DNA of 64,000 bases from Lysobacteraceae bacterium (GTDB taxonomy: Bacteria > Pseudomonadota > Gammaproteobacteria > Nitrococcales > AK92). The notes under the pieces were generated by a model. It was not told the origin of the DNA, made no database searches, and saw nothing but the letters and a program-made list of their open reading frames with translations. Positions 27,907-37,661 of this stretch are shown here, in pieces (within the stretch, counting starts at the first letter, position 1; each line of letters begins with the position of its first letter). The position numbers and the translations under genes were made by a program. The stretch is taken from contig JAAYIK010000025.1 in assembly GCA_012523465.1 (NCBI GenBank), positions 62,001 through 126,000 on the forward strand, written 5' to 3'.

Positions 27907-30573
27907 ATGGACATGCGCCAGATCAGACAGTGGTCGAGCATCAGGTTGCCGCGCCTGCTGACCAGCCGCGGCCGGCCGTTGGCCGTGCTCGCCCTGCTGA
28001 TCAGCCTGTTGGTGACCGGCTGGGGCTGGTACCAGACGCGGGAGCAGGTCTGGCACGAGGCAGAGCTTTTGTTCCAGAGCCGGGTGAACGATCTGCTGAC
28101 CGCCATCGAGCAGCGCATGGCGGCCTACGAGCAGGTGCTGCGCGGCGGCGTCGCCTTTCTGTCCGCCAGCGAGAGCGTGAGCCGGGACGACTGGCGGACT
28201 TACGTTAGCCAGCTGCAGCTGCAGAAGAACTATCCCGGCATGCTGGGAACCGGCTACACGGTCTATCTGCGCCCGCACCAGGTGGCCGAGCTGGAGCGCC
28301 AGGTGCGGGCCAGCGGCTTTCCCGATTTTGAGGTCTGGCCCAAGGGCGAGCGTCCGGTCTACACCGCCATTCTCTACCTGGAGCCCTTCGACTGGCGCAA
28401 TCGGCGCGCCTTCGGCTACGACATGTACTCCCAGCCAACCCGGCGTGCCGCCATGATCAAGGCCCGGGACGAAGGGCAGCCAGCGGTCACCGGCAAGGTC
28501 GTGCTGGTGCAGGAAACGCCGGAGGACAGCCAGTCCGGCTTCCTGATGTATTTGCCGGTCTACCAGGGCGGTGAGGTGCCGCCCACCGTGAACGAGCGGC
28601 GCGAGAAGCTGATCGGCTTCGTCTACAGCCCGTTCCGGATGAATGACCTCATGGCCGGCATCATCGGCGGCAGCCTGTCCGACCTGCTGATGCGCATCTA
28701 CGACGGCGCCAGCCTGCGCCGGACTGCCTTGATGTACGAATCGGCCGAGCAGCTCCCGTCGAGCCCGGCGTTCGAAGCGGTGCACGGCATCGAGATCAAC
28801 GGCCACCCCTGGACCATTTATTTTGCCTCGCTGCCGGCCATGGAGGAGGCGCTGCTGGCGTCCAGCCGGCCGACCTTCGTGCTCGTCACCGGGTTGTTGC
28901 TAAGTGGGCTGCTGTTTGCCTTGCTGTGGACCATCGCCGGTACCGAGGCGCGGGCTGCCGCCATTGCCAAGACCATGACCGAGGCATTCCAGCAAAGCGA
29001 GGCCAAGTTCGCAGCGCTGGTGCAGGCGGCCACCGACGCCATCATCATCACCGACAGCGAGGGCCGCATCGTGTCCTGGAACCATGGTGCCACCGAGATG
29101 TTCGGCTACCAGGAGGAGGCGGTAATCGGCCGGTCCTGGGACAGGATCCTGCCGCCGCGCCTGCGCCAGCAATACGATCGCGGTCGCCGCATCGCCATCA
29201 GCGGCCACGGGCCGCTGCTGCGCCGGGTGCTCGCCCTGTCGGCGGTGCGCGAGAACGGCGAGGAGTTTCCGGTGGAAGTGTCGCTGGCGCGCTGGGGAGT
29301 AGGGGACGAGACTTTCCTCAGCGCCATCATCCGCGATGTCAGCGAGCGGGAGAAGGTGCAACAGGCCCTGCGGCTGAGCGAGGCTCGCTTCCGCGCTGTG
29401 TTCGAGAATGCCGCCATCGGCGTGATGCTGACCGACCTGGACGGCCGCATTCTGGAAGCCAATCCCGCGCTCGGGAAAATGCTGGGCTACGAGCCGGCGG
29501 AGCTGCGCGATCTGGAGCAGAACATGCTGGTACACCCCGAGGACCGGATCGCCACCCATCAGCTGACCCAGGCGTTGAAGGAAAACCAGCAGCCCTTCGT
29601 CAAGCAGCAGAAGCGCTACCTGCGCCGCGACGGCAGCGTCGTCTGGGGCAGCCTGACCGCCTCCCTGATCCGCGACGACCAGGGGCAGCCGCGATTCCTT
29701 TTGCGCTTGATCGAGGACGTGACCGAGCTGCGCGCCGCCCAGGAAGCGCTGAGCCAGGCTTATCACGAGCTGGAACAGCGGGTCGAGGCGCGCACCCGTG
29801 AGCTGCGCCTGCAGACCGAGGAGCTGGCGCGCTCCAATGCCGAGCTGGAGCAGTTCGCCTACGTGGCTTCGCACGACCTGCAGGAGCCGCTGCGCTCGAT
29901 TTCCGGCTTCGCCCAGCTGCTGGAACGTCGCTACAAGCACCTGCTGGGCGAGGAGGGCCAGGCTTTCGTCGGCTACATCGTTAGCGGCACGGATCGGATG
30001 CGGGCGCTGATCACCGACCTGCTCAGCTATTCCCGCGCCGGCATGGGTGAGAAACCCCGGGTTCCGGTGGACATGGAGGCGGTGCTCGATCAGGCCCTGG
30101 ATAGCCTGGTCGGCAGCATCAGAGAAAAGCGCGTCGTCATCGTGCGGGACCCGCTGCCGGTGGTGTGGGGCGATCCGGTCGGCTTCGAACACCTGCTGCA
30201 GAACCTGATCGGCAATGCGCTCAAGTTCAACCGCTCGTTGTCGCCCCGCGTCGAGATCTCGGCCAGGGACAACGGCGAGGAATGGCTGTTCGTGGTGCGC
30301 GACAACGGGATAGGCATCGAGCCCGAGTTCCTGCCGCGGCTGTTCACGATTTTCCAGTGCGGCCGCCGCCGCAGCGATTACGCCGGCACCGGCATAGGAT
30401 TGGCGATCTGCAAGAAGGTGGTCGAGAGCCATCACGGCCGCATCTGGGCCGAGTCAACTCCCGGCGAGGGGACGACGTTCTATTTCACGTTGCCCAAGGT
30501 CCAGGAGGACGCGCCGGGAGCGGAGGCAGGCGATGCAAGCGAGCGGGCCCCCGCCAGCCGCCAGTCTTCCTAG
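27907..30573 (+). CDS. membrane sensor histidine kinase (CHASE-PAS-PAS-HisKA-HATPase)
   Basis: 888 residues. A first membrane helix (~27-43) and a second (~320-340) flank a periplasmic CHASE domain ([23 protein letters not shown]). Two PAS domains follow ([20 protein letters not shown] and [20 protein letters not shown]), then a coiled-coil, then the H-box [15 protein letters not shown] with the phosphorylated His. The ATPase domain has the N-box [19 protein letters not shown] and [18 protein letters not shown]. It has no receiver domain and no response regulator beside it, so its partner is encoded elsewhere. The CHASE ligand is unknown. Its end is only 10 bases from the convergent ubiK end. 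Confidence 0.93.
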   Translation: MDMRQIRQWSSIRLPRLLTSRGRPLAVLALLISLLVTGWGWYQTREQVWHEAELLFQSRVNDLLTAIEQRMAAYEQVLRGGVAFLSASESVSRDDWRTYVSQLQLQKNYPGMLGTGYTVYLRPHQVAELERQVRASGFPDFEVWPKGERPVYTAILYLEPFDWRNRRAFGYDMYSQPTRRAAMIKARDEGQPAVTGKVVLVQETPEDSQSGFLMYLPVYQGGEVPPTVNERREKLIGFVYSPFRMNDLMAGIIGGSLSDLLMRIYDGASLRRTALMYESAEQLPSSPAFEAVHGIEINGHPWTIYFASLPAMEEALLASSRPTFVLVTGLLLSGLLFALLWTIAGTEARAAAIAKTMTEAFQQSEAKFAALVQAATDAIIITDSEGRIVSWNHGATEMFGYQEEAVIGRSWDRILPPRLRQQYDRGRRIAISGHGPLLRRVLALSAVRENGEEFPVEVSLARWGVGDETFLSAIIRDVSEREKVQQALRLSEARFRAVFENAAIGVMLTDLDGRILEANPALGKMLGYEPAELRDLEQNMLVHPEDRIATHQLTQALKENQQPFVKQQKRYLRRDGSVVWGSLTASLIRDDQGQPRFLLRLIEDVTELRAAQEALSQAYHELEQRVEARTRELRLQTEELARSNAELEQFAYVASHDLQEPLRSISGFAQLLERRYKHLLGEEGQAFVGYIVSGTDRMRALITDLLSYSRAGMGEKPRVPVDMEAVLDQALDSLVGSIREKRVVIVRDPLPVVWGDPVGFEHLLQNLIGNALKFNRSLSPRVEISARDNGEEWLFVVRDNGIGIEPEFLPRLFTIFQCGRRRSDYAGTGIGLAICKKVVESHHGRIWAESTPGEGTTFYFTLPKVQEDAPGAEAGDASERAPASRQSS

Positions 30574-30583
30574 CGCGGGTCGG

Positions 30584-30883
30584 TCAGTCTTCCGACCCCA
30601 GCGGCATTTCCGGCGGCTGCGTGGCAGCGGGCTGGGCGGAGCCGCTGCTGGCCTCCAGCGCGGCGATGCGCTGCTCCAGCGTCTCCAGGTGAGCGCGGGT
30701 CCGCGCCAGCACCTTGGCCTGGGCGTCGAACTCCTCCCGCGTCACCAGGTCCAGCCGGGAAAAAATGCCCTGCAAGCTGGCTCGCATGTTGCGCTCCAGC
30801 TCCTGCTGGAATTCCCGCAGCCCGGGCGGCAGGTTCTGCGCCAGCTTGCGCGCCATCTCATCCAGCGTTTTCGGATCCAGCAT
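30584..30883 (-). CDS. ubiK: ubiquinone biosynthesis accessory factor UbiK
   Basis: 99 residues of the UbiK/BMFP family. It starts MLDPKTLDEMARKLAQNLPPGLREFQQELE, has an amphipathic membrane-binding helix, then a C-terminal coiled coil that trimerises (VLARTRAHLETLEQRIAALE). It helps the cytoplasmic Ubi hydroxylation complex. AAGGAG 8 bases before ATG 30883 fixes the start. The family is found mainly in gamma- and betaproteobacteria. Confidence 0.92.
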   Translation of the reverse strand: MLDPKTLDEMARKLAQNLPPGLREFQQELERNMRASLQGIFSRLDLVTREEFDAQAKVLARTRAHLETLEQRIAALEASSGSAQPAATQPPEMPLGSED

Positions 30884-30978
30884 CGGCGTCAGTCTCCTTC
30901 GCGATTCGCTTTGCCGGCGCGCAGGTTCCATCCGCGCGTCGACCCTGTCGACTAGCATGCAGCCGCGCGTCGGCAGCA

Positions 30979-31620
30979 TCAAGCGCCAGATGGCGGCAGG
31001 ACCAGCGACAGCACTGCGGCGAAATGACAGCTGCTGCCGGCCAGCACGAACACATGCCAAATGGCGTGCGCGTAGCGGCGGTGGCTGTGGTAGAACAGCG
31101 TGCCGGCGGTATAGGCGATGCCGCCAGTGACCAGCCAGATCAGGGCCGAGGTGGACAACGCCTCCAGGATGGGCTCGATGGCGGCCAGCGCCAGCCAGCC
31201 CATGCCGAGATAGATCATGGTCGACAGCAAGTGCAGCCGGCCGGCGCAGAAACATTTGAACACGATCCCGGCCAGCGCGATGCTCCAGACCGCCACCAGC
31301 AGCCCCCAGCCCCAGGCCCCTTCCAAGGCTCCCAGGGCGAACGGGGTATAGGTGCCGGCGATCAGGATGAAGACCGCGCAGTGGTCAAAGACCTGCAGCC
31401 AAGTCTTGGCAAGCTGGTCGCGGATGGCGTGGTACAGCGTGGAGGTGCTGTACAGTAGCAAGAGCGAGCCCACGAACACGGTGGTGCCGATGAGCAGGCG
31501 GGTATCGCCAAACAGCGCTGTCAGCGTAATCAAGACCGCACCGCCGACGATGCTGGCCAGAAGACCGAGACCATGGGTGAGCGCGTTGGCGATTTCTTCC
31601 TGATGATCGCAAATGCGCAT
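30979..31620 (-). CDS. hemolysin III / TrhA family membrane protein
   Basis: 213 residues with seven predicted membrane helices and the family motifs EEIANALTHGLG, STLYHA and, at the end, HSHRRYAHAIWHVFVLAGSSCHF. The conserved His residues suggest metal-dependent hydrolase-like chemistry related to PAQR receptors; in E. coli TrhA affects membrane fluidity. The start at ATG 31620 gives the standard N-terminus. The 95 bases between it and ubiK show nothing. Confidence 0.92.
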   Translation of the reverse strand: MRICDHQEEIANALTHGLGLLASIVGGAVLITLTALFGDTRLLIGTTVFVGSLLLLYSTSTLYHAIRDQLAKTWLQVFDHCAVFILIAGTYTPFALGALEGAWGWGLLVAVWSIALAGIVFKCFCAGRLHLLSTMIYLGMGWLALAAIEPILEALSTSALIWLVTGGIAYTAGTLFYHSHRRYAHAIWHVFVLAGSSCHFAAVLSLVLPPSGA

Positions 31621-31813
31621 GAGGACCTGACTCCCTGGTACGCTGCATCCGGTTTTTGCGGCCGCGCGGTCGTGTCGGCGCTCCATCTGCCGCGATCCAG
31701 ACGGCCGTTCAGTTGGTCCTAAAAGAAATTGGTTCTTATGTTCTGGGCGCAAAGGCCGGCGCCTCGGCTACCGGCCGAGGCGGCAGGCAGCGCTGCCGAG
31801 GGCTTGCTGGACG

Positions 31814-32842
31814 TCAGGCCATCAGCTGCCGGGTCAGCGCGGCCGCCGGGATTTCCTTGCAGCCCCGATGCTGTCCGCACCAGAGGGGGGAAAAATCGCC
31901 GCGACCCAGCGCCTCGGCCCTGGCGCGCAGGGGCTGGAGGGCCGCGGCGGCGAGCGGGAAGGCCGGCGGCAGGTCGCTGAGCGGGCCCAGCTCCCGCATG
32001 AGGCGGTTGACGATGGCCCGCGCCGGGCGACCGGTGAACAGATTGGTCAGCGCGGTGTGGCTGGCGTCCTCGCTCTTCAACGCGGCGCGGTGGACCGGGC
32101 TGGTCTTTGCCTCCGGACAGAGCAGATAGGCCGTCCCTACCTGCACGCCGGCCGCGCCCAGCGCCATGGCGGCGGCAACGCCACGGGGCTCGGCGATGCC
32201 GCCGGCAGCGATGACTGGCACGCTGACTGCGCGCACGATCTGCGGTACCAGGGCGAAGGTGCCGATCTGAGTGGTGGTATCGTCGGTCAGGAACATGCCG
32301 CGGTGGCCGCCGGCCTCGACGCCCTGGGCGATGATGATATCGGCGCCGTGGCGCTCCAGCCAGCGGGCCTCGGCAACCGTGGTTGCCGAGGCCATGACCT
32401 TGCTGCCCCAGGACTTGACCAGCGCCAGCAGCTCGGGCGCGGGCAGGCCGAAGTGAAAGCTCACCACGGCCGGCTTGAACTCGGCCAGTAAGTGCGCCGC
32501 GGCGGCATCGAAGGGCTTGCGTCCGGTGTCACCGGGAATGCTGCCGAGATCCACGCCCAACTCCTGGTAGTAAGGGGCCAGCGCCGCGCGCCAGGCGGCT
32601 TCCCGCGCCGCGTCGGGCGGCGGCGGCGCATGGCAGAAGAAATTGACGTTGAAGGGGCGGTCGGTCTGCGCCTTGAGCGCAGCCAGCTCGCGGTGCATCG
32701 CATTCGGGCTCAGGGAAGCGCAGGGAAGAGAGCCGAGCGCTCCGGCGTTGCAGACGCTGGCGGCCAACTCGCTGCCCTGGATACCGGCCATGGGAGCCTG
32801 CACCAGCGGCAACTCGATTCCCAGAAGCTGTTTCAGCACCAT
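31814..32842 (-). CDS. nitronate monooxygenase (NPD family)
   Basis: 342 residues of the FMN-binding TIM-barrel family. Markers are LPLVQAPMAGIQG at the N-terminus, a QGVEAGGHRG flavin loop near residue 180, and AAGGIAEPRGVAAAMALGAAGVQVGTAYL. It oxidises alkyl nitronates, such as propionate-3-nitronate, to aldehyde and nitrite. It is the last gene of a four-gene minus-strand operon. ATG 32842 starts only 3 bases after the stop of the DUF3565 gene. The region between it and TrhA (31621-31813) has no visible gene. Confidence 0.91.
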   Translation of the reverse strand: MVLKQLLGIELPLVQAPMAGIQGSELAASVCNAGALGSLPCASLSPNAMHRELAALKAQTDRPFNVNFFCHAPPPPDAAREAAWRAALAPYYQELGVDLGSIPGDTGRKPFDAAAAHLLAEFKPAVVSFHFGLPAPELLALVKSWGSKVMASATTVAEARWLERHGADIIIAQGVEAGGHRGMFLTDDTTTQIGTFALVPQIVRAVSVPVIAAGGIAEPRGVAAAMALGAAGVQVGTAYLLCPEAKTSPVHRAALKSEDASHTALTNLFTGRPARAIVNRLMRELGPLSDLPPAFPLAAAALQPLRARAEALGRGDFSPLWCGQHRGCKEIPAAALTRQLMA

Positions 32843-32844
32843 CG

Positions 32845-33066
32845 CTAAAGCCCTCGTGACCTTGTCTTGGACGACGGCTGCTCGACATCGCACAGCCGGC
32901 AATCCAGTGTCTGGCCCAGCATGCCGGCCCGCCCTTCCGGCGTGGTGGTCCAGGGCCGGACGAACCAGGGCGGCCGGTGGCGGACATGCTGGGCGTGGCC
33001 GCATTCCAGCTCCGCCACCCAGTGCTGTTCCTCGTCCTGATGGAAACCGATAATGCGGCGTTTCAT
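32845..33066 (-). CDS. DUF3565 protein
   Basis: 73 residues. Family features are MKRRIIGFHQDEEQHWVAELECGHAQHVRHRPPW near the start and the Cys pair CRLCDVE late, giving a Cys/His set suited to zinc. Function unknown. Its start overlaps the stop of the acetyltransferase gene by 4 bases. Confidence 0.9.
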   Translation of the reverse strand: MKRRIIGFHQDEEQHWVAELECGHAQHVRHRPPWFVRPWTTTPEGRAGMLGQTLDCRLCDVEQPSSKTRSRGL

Positions 33067-33482
33067 GCGTCGGTCGATGCTCCCTGCGGCAGCAGCTCCC
33101 AGCAGCGTTCGTTCCGGACGAACCCCAGCATGGCGTAATAGGCGGTCGCCAGCGGGGCGCTGATGAGACGAATCTTGCAGCGTGGGCCCAGCACCTGGCG
33201 AGTCAGCTCCAGTAATCTGCGGCCGATTCCGCGGCGTTGATAGGCGCGATCCACGGCCAGATCCGACAGGAAGCAAGCATACCGGAAGTCGGTCAGCGAG
33301 CGCGCGGCGCCGATTAGGTGGTCACCGTCCCAGGCGGTCACCAGTAGGCTGGCGTTGCGGACCATGCCCTCTATGCAGGCCCGGTCGTCGATGGGGCGGC
33401 GCTGACCCAGGCCCGAGCGGATCAGGAGATCGACGTACTGCTCGACCGCGACCGGGGCGTCGGTTTTGAACTCGACGACCAT
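33063..33482 (-). CDS. GNAT family N-acetyltransferase
   Basis: 139 residues of a single GNAT domain. Motif A reads LSDLAVDRAYQRRGIGRRLLE, with the acetyl-CoA pyrophosphate loop RRGIGR at residues 83-88; motif B follows in LISAPLATAYYAMLGF. Substrate unknown. Stop and next start overlap by 4 bases with the DUF3565 gene; it lies 7 bases after the DUF1330 gene. Confidence 0.9.
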   Translation of the reverse strand: MVVEFKTDAPVAVEQYVDLLIRSGLGQRRPIDDRACIEGMVRNASLLVTAWDGDHLIGAARSLTDFRYACFLSDLAVDRAYQRRGIGRRLLELTRQVLGPRCKIRLISAPLATAYYAMLGFVRNERCWELLPQGASTDA

Positions 33483-33489
33483 GCGGGCC

Positions 33490-33915
33490 TCAGCCGTCCG
33501 CTGCCGGGATGAGCTGGCTGGTCGCGATCAGGCGCGAGTCCTCTAGCGCCGCAGTTCGGTGCACTGTGGCGGCCTGGTACTCGGGGTCGGCCAGCATCTG
33601 CAAGAACGCCGCTACCGAGGGGTAGCGCACCAGCATGACGTCGTCCCAGCGCTCCTGCGCCGGCGCAATCAGATGCGCCTGCACGCTGCCCAGCCATGCC
33701 AGCTCGCCACCGATGGCGGCGACGTGCTTCTGGGCAATGCGGGAATAGCGCTTGTAGGCCTCGCGGCCGGAGCAGGGTGTGGCCTCGGCGTCGGCCGGAT
33801 AGGCTGCCTGCTCGCGGTAGCGCAGCAGGTTCAGCATGACCACCGGCTGGTCCGGAGGCAGTTCCCGCAGGAGGGTCAGAGCTTCGCGCGTCGGATTGAC
33901 GGTTTTCTCGGTCAT
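33490..33915 (-). CDS. DUF1330 protein
   Basis: About 141 residues of a small ferredoxin-fold family. Typical segments are DQPVVMLNLLRYREQA, GREAYKRYSRIAQKHVAAIGG and WDDVMLVRYPSVAAFLQMLADPEYQAA. It is a dimeric alpha/beta-barrel family of unknown chemistry. The start at ATG 33915 (MTEKTVNPT) is preferred to a longer frame whose N-terminus has no family likeness. First gene of the operon with GNAT, DUF3565 and nitronate monooxygenase; its promoter must lie in 33916-34062, shared with the PilZ gene. Confidence 0.88.
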   Translation of the reverse strand: MTEKTVNPTREALTLLRELPPDQPVVMLNLLRYREQAAYPADAEATPCSGREAYKRYSRIAQKHVAAIGGELAWLGSVQAHLIAPAQERWDDVMLVRYPSVAAFLQMLADPEYQAATVHRTAALEDSRLIATSQLIPAADG

Positions 33916-34062
33916 GGTGAAATCCCTGTCGAAACGGACGGTACGGAGGAAGTCTAGCGAATCTTCAGCGCTCGCTGTGGGGCGGGGCGAGTTGAAGCAG
34001 CACATTTAAGGATCGGCTAAAGTAGAGCTGTGCCGGCTTAGCTTCACACTGCGAACAACAAC

Positions 34063-34392
34063 ATGCGTCGACACCGTCGTTTCAACTTTCAGCATATTTC
34101 CCGCATCCAGGTCAGCAACCGCCTCAGCGGCGAGCCATTAGGCTATGTGGCGGATATCTCGATCGAGGGGCTGCGGCTGCTGGCGGCCCACCCCTTGGCG
34201 GTGGGCGGCTGCTATGAGCTCAGGTTGCATGTGCCTGAGCCGGACGGCGGCGAGCGCCAGGTCGACATCGTAGTGATTTGCCAGTGGCTGTGCCGGAACA
34301 AGGAGCAGGGCAGGTTCGAGATGGGCTTCGAGCTGGACCGCCCTTCGAAAGACTTCACCCGGCTGGTGGCGCAGCTGATCGCGCGCCGCTAG
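34063..34392 (+). CDS. PilZ domain protein (predicted c-di-GMP receptor)
   Basis: 109 residues, a single PilZ domain. The two ligand motifs are present: RRHRRF at residues 2-7 (RxxxR type) and DISIEGL near residue 32 (DxSxxG type). It should bind cyclic di-GMP. It stands convergent to flhA, sharing a terminator, so it sits at the edge of the flagellar locus. A role in coupling c-di-GMP to motility or secretion is inference. Confidence 0.9.
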   Translation: MRRHRRFNFQHISRIQVSNRLSGEPLGYVADISIEGLRLLAAHPLAVGGCYELRLHVPEPDGGERQVDIVVICQWLCRNKEQGRFEMGFELDRPSKDFTRLVAQLIARR

Positions 34393-34416
34393 CCGGGACG
34401 GCTGCGGCGCGCGATC
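34377..34416. terminator. bidirectional hairpin between PilZ gene and flhA
   Basis: A perfect 13-bp inverted repeat (GATCGCGCGCCGC / GCGGCGCGCGATC) with a 14-nt loop that itself holds an AGCC/GGCT stem. The left arm is the last codons of the PilZ gene; the right arm ends 10 bases before the flhA stop. Very stable but without a U-run. Confidence 0.65.
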
Positions 34417-34425
34417 GCCCCCGGC

Positions 34426-36516
34426 TCAGCCCAGGGTGCCCAGGATGTTGACCTCGACCCGTTCCGGGATCTCGTTCTGCGACAGAACGTGCAGGCCAGG
34501 GCTGAAGACCCGGGCGTAGCGCGCCAGCAGTGGCCGCAGCTGCGGGAGCACGACCAGGATGGGCGGCTGGCCGGCCTGGCGCATCTGCTCCTTGGCCACC
34601 GGCATGGCGGTTTGCAGCTGGGTGAGCAGGTTGGGCTCCACCGGGATATTGTCCAGGCTGATCGGGCCGGCTTGCTGAGCGACGCTGAGGGCGTTGAGCA
34701 GCATGTTCTCCAGCGCATTCTCCAGCACGAACACGCCGAGCTGGGTGCGTTCCCCGGCGATGGAAGAGACGATGGTGCGACGCAGGGCATAACGCACGTC
34801 GGATGCCAGCAGAATGGGGTCCTTGGTAGTCTCGCTGCTCTCCAGCAGGGTGGTGGCGATGGTCGTGATGTCTCGGAGCGGAACCGCCTCCTGCAGCAGC
34901 TGGCGATAGACCCGATGCTGCAGGCTGTAGCTGAGCTGGGCCTTGAGGTTTTCCGCCAGCTTGGGCGCCTGCAGGGCGAGGCGCTGCATCAGCTGCTCGA
35001 CGTCGTCGTGCTGGAACAGCTCCGGCAGGTGCTCGCGAATGACCTTGTTTAGGTGCGTGGCGATGACGCTTGCGCAGTCGATTACCTGGTAGCCCAGGTT
35101 GAGCGCTTTGGGCTTGTCCTCGGGCTCGATCCAGACCACCTGCATCTGATAGGCCGGGTCGGTATCGAGAATGCCATCGAGTTCGCCATACACCTCGGGC
35201 GAGGGAATGGCCATGAGCCGGTCGGCATGGATTTCGCCGCCATCGACGCGCTCGCCGTTGATGTGGATGGTGTACTGCGACGGCTTGAGCCGCAGGTTGT
35301 CGCGGATGCGAACCTCGGGCAGCAGAAAGCCGAGCTGCTCCGACAAGGTCTGGCGCACGCCGCGCACCCGCTGGGTCAGCGGAGCGCCAGAGGCCTCGTT
35401 GACCAGCCCGACCAGCTTGTAGCCCAGCGAGATGGCGAGCCGGTCCACCAGCGGGATGTCGCTCCAGGTCAGGCTTTGCGCCCGCTCCTCCTCCATGGCC
35501 TTGGCCATGGCTTCCGCCTGCTCCAGGCCCTGTGCCTCGGCGATGGGCTGGCGGCGCGCAACCTGCCAGCCGACGAAGGCCATCAGCGCCGCGAAACCCA
35601 TGAAGGCCAGATGCGGCATTCCCGGCACCAGTCCGAGGACGAACAGGATGCCAGCCACCGTGAACAGCGCCGAGGGCGAGGCCAGCAGCTGGGTCTGGAA
35701 CTGGGTGGTGACGTCGGCGGCCTCGTTGATCCGGGTGACGATGATGGCGGAGGCAGTCGCCAGCAGCAGCGCCGGGATCTGCGCCACCAGGCCGTCGCCG
35801 ATAGTCAGCAGCGCAAACAGCCGGAAGGCCTCGCCAGACGACAACCCGTGCACGAACATGCCGATGGCGAAGCCGCCGATGATGTTGATGATCAGGATCA
35901 GAATGCCGGCGATGGCATCGCCGCGGACGAACTTGGAAGCACCGTCCATGGCGCCGTAGAAATCAGACTCCTTGGCGATTTCCTGGCGCCGCGCCTTGGC
36001 TTCCTCCTGGTTGATCAGCCCGGCGTTGAGGTCGGCGTCGATGGCCATCTGCTTGCCGGGCAGGGCATCGAGGGTGAAGCGGGCGGTCACCTCGGAGATG
36101 CGCTCGGCACCCTTGGTGACCACGATGAAGTTGACGATGGTGAGGATGATGAACACCACCAGGCCGACGATGAAGTTGCCGCCGATCAGCACCTGACCGA
36201 AGGCTTCGATCACCTTGCCGGCGGCGTCGGTGCCGGTGTGGCCGTTGAGCAGCACCACCCGGGTGGAGGCCACGTTGAGCGCCAGGCGCATCAAGGTGGT
36301 AATCAGCAGCACCGTGGGGAAGAGCGCGAAGTCCAGCGGCCGGCGGGCGGAGACGCTGACCAGCAGCACCAGCACCGCCATGGCGATGTTGAAGGTAAAG
36401 AGAATGTCCAGCAGCTGCGGTGGCAGCGGCAGGATGATCATCGCCAGGATCGCCAGCAGCAGTGCAGGGATGGCGAGCTGGGCGCTGGAGTAATTCGAGA
36501 AGAATCTCTTGAGCAC
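34426..36516 (-). CDS. flhA: flagellar export gate protein FlhA (lateral/Flag-2 type)
   Basis: 696 residues, standard length. Eight membrane helices lie in residues 1-~330 with the FHIPEP-like conserved loop (MAIDADLNAGLINQEEAKARRQEIAKESDFYGAMDGASKFVRGDAIAG, residues ~150-200). The C-terminal cytoplasmic domain, which forms the nonameric ring, fills the remainder. It is the proton-driven part of the flagellar type III export gate. It is the last gene of the minus-strand operon fliM-fliN-fliP-fliQ-fliR-flhB-flhA, starting 8 bases after flhB. Confidence 0.96.
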   Translation of the reverse strand: MLKRFFSNYSSAQLAIPALLLAILAMIILPLPPQLLDILFTFNIAMAVLVLLVSVSARRPLDFALFPTVLLITTLMRLALNVASTRVVLLNGHTGTDAAGKVIEAFGQVLIGGNFIVGLVVFIILTIVNFIVVTKGAERISEVTARFTLDALPGKQMAIDADLNAGLINQEEAKARRQEIAKESDFYGAMDGASKFVRGDAIAGILILIINIIGGFAIGMFVHGLSSGEAFRLFALLTIGDGLVAQIPALLLATASAIIVTRINEAADVTTQFQTQLLASPSALFTVAGILFVLGLVPGMPHLAFMGFAALMAFVGWQVARRQPIAEAQGLEQAEAMAKAMEEERAQSLTWSDIPLVDRLAISLGYKLVGLVNEASGAPLTQRVRGVRQTLSEQLGFLLPEVRIRDNLRLKPSQYTIHINGERVDGGEIHADRLMAIPSPEVYGELDGILDTDPAYQMQVVWIEPEDKPKALNLGYQVIDCASVIATHLNKVIREHLPELFQHDDVEQLMQRLALQAPKLAENLKAQLSYSLQHRVYRQLLQEAVPLRDITTIATTLLESSETTKDPILLASDVRYALRRTIVSSIAGERTQLGVFVLENALENMLLNALSVAQQAGPISLDNIPVEPNLLTQLQTAMPVAKEQMRQAGQPPILVVLPQLRPLLARYARVFSPGLHVLSQNEIPERVEVNILGTLG

Positions 36517-36524
36517 GGGTATGG

Positions 36525-37661
36525 TCAGCCTCGAATCAAGGATTCAGGAACGGGGATGTTGCGCGAAAGCTGTGGCCTGCTACGGCGCTGGCCTCGCTTC
36601 CAGGCCCTGAGCTGCACGATGTAGCTCAGGACGTGCGCGACGGCGGTGTACAGCTGCACCGGGATTTGCTGGTTGACCCGGGTGCTGTAGTAGATCGCCC
36701 GCGCCAGCGGCGGCAGCTCGACCACTTCCAGGTCGTAGGCCGTCGCCAGCTTGCGGATGTAGAGCGCGAGCTCGTCGACGCCCTTGGCAACCACGTACGG
36801 CGCTTCCGCCTTGCGCGGATCGTACTTGATCGCGATCGCGTAATGGGTCGGGTTGGTCACCACGACATCGGCTTCCTTCAAGACCTTGTTAATCTGTCGC
36901 TGCGCGAGCTGGCGCTGCAGCTGCTTGATGCGGGCCTTCAACTCCGGCCGGCCTTCCTGCTGCTTCTGCTCCTCCTTCACCTCCTGCTTGGTCATCCGCA
37001 TCCGCCGGCGAAACAGGAAGCGCTGCAGCGGGATGTCGATCAGCGCGAACAGCAGGAACACCAGCAGCATGACGAGAGCGAGGTTGAAGGCCAGCGAGAA
37101 GGCGCCGCTGATGGCGGTCAGCGTGTCGGTGCGTTGCAGCGCCATGAATTTCGGCGCCGCGCTCAGCAGCTGCCAGCCGGCCACCGTCAGCAGGATGGAG
37201 ACCTTGAGGATGGACTTGAGCAACTCGCTCAGGTTTTGCAGCGAAACGATGCGCTTGAGGCCGCGAATGGGGTCCAGCCGGCTCAACTGCGGCATGAAGT
37301 TCTTGGACGAGAAGGCCCAGCCGCCCGGAATCAGTCCCAGCACCACAACCAGGACGGGTGCCAGCAGCAAGGGCAGCAGGATCAGCACGAACAGCAGCAG
37401 GCTGTGCAGCAGGACGAGCGGCAGGTCGTCCAGACCGATCTCGCTGTGGGCGAAATTGGCGTACGAGTGGCGGAAGCTGTCGCCCAGGGCGTCGTAATAG
37501 AAGCCGGCGCAGAGCTTGAGCATCAGCAGGGTGCACAGCAGCGAGACCGTGGTGACCAGGTCGCGGGAGCGTGCCACCTGGCCCTGCTCGCGGCTTTTGC
37601 GCAGCTTGTACGGTGTCGGCTCTTCGGTTTTCTGTTGTGCGCTTTGCTGCTCTTCAGCCAT
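36525..37661 (-). CDS. flhB: flagellar export switch protein FlhB
   Basis: 378 residues. Four membrane helices cover residues ~30-210, followed by the cytoplasmic domain with the self-cleavage motif NPTH in VVTNPTHYAIAIKYDPRKAEAPYVVAKG (near residue 270). It changes export specificity from hook to filament proteins, together with FliK encoded at 51197. It overlaps the 3' end of fliR by 8 bases. The C-terminal tail after RAWKRGQ is Arg-rich. Confidence 0.96.
   Translation of the reverse strand: MAEEQQSAQQKTEEPTPYKLRKSREQGQVARSRDLVTTVSLLCTLLMLKLCAGFYYDALGDSFRHSYANFAHSEIGLDDLPLVLLHSLLLFVLILLPLLLAPVLVVVLGLIPGGWAFSSKNFMPQLSRLDPIRGLKRIVSLQNLSELLKSILKVSILLTVAGWQLLSAAPKFMALQRTDTLTAISGAFSLAFNLALVMLLVFLLFALIDIPLQRFLFRRRMRMTKQEVKEEQKQQEGRPELKARIKQLQRQLAQRQINKVLKEADVVVTNPTHYAIAIKYDPRKAEAPYVVAKGVDELALYIRKLATAYDLEVVELPPLARAIYYSTRVNQQIPVQLYTAVAHVLSYIVQLRAWKRGQRRSRPQLSRNIPVPESLIRG

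Noticed and set aside
35053-36624. Long open frame opposite flhA
   Set aside because: Antisense shadow of a clear flhA; low-complexity His/Asp/Gly-rich translation typical of GC-rich reverse frames. The same holds for the frames opposite the rhodanese, the minus-strand gnn genes and comM.
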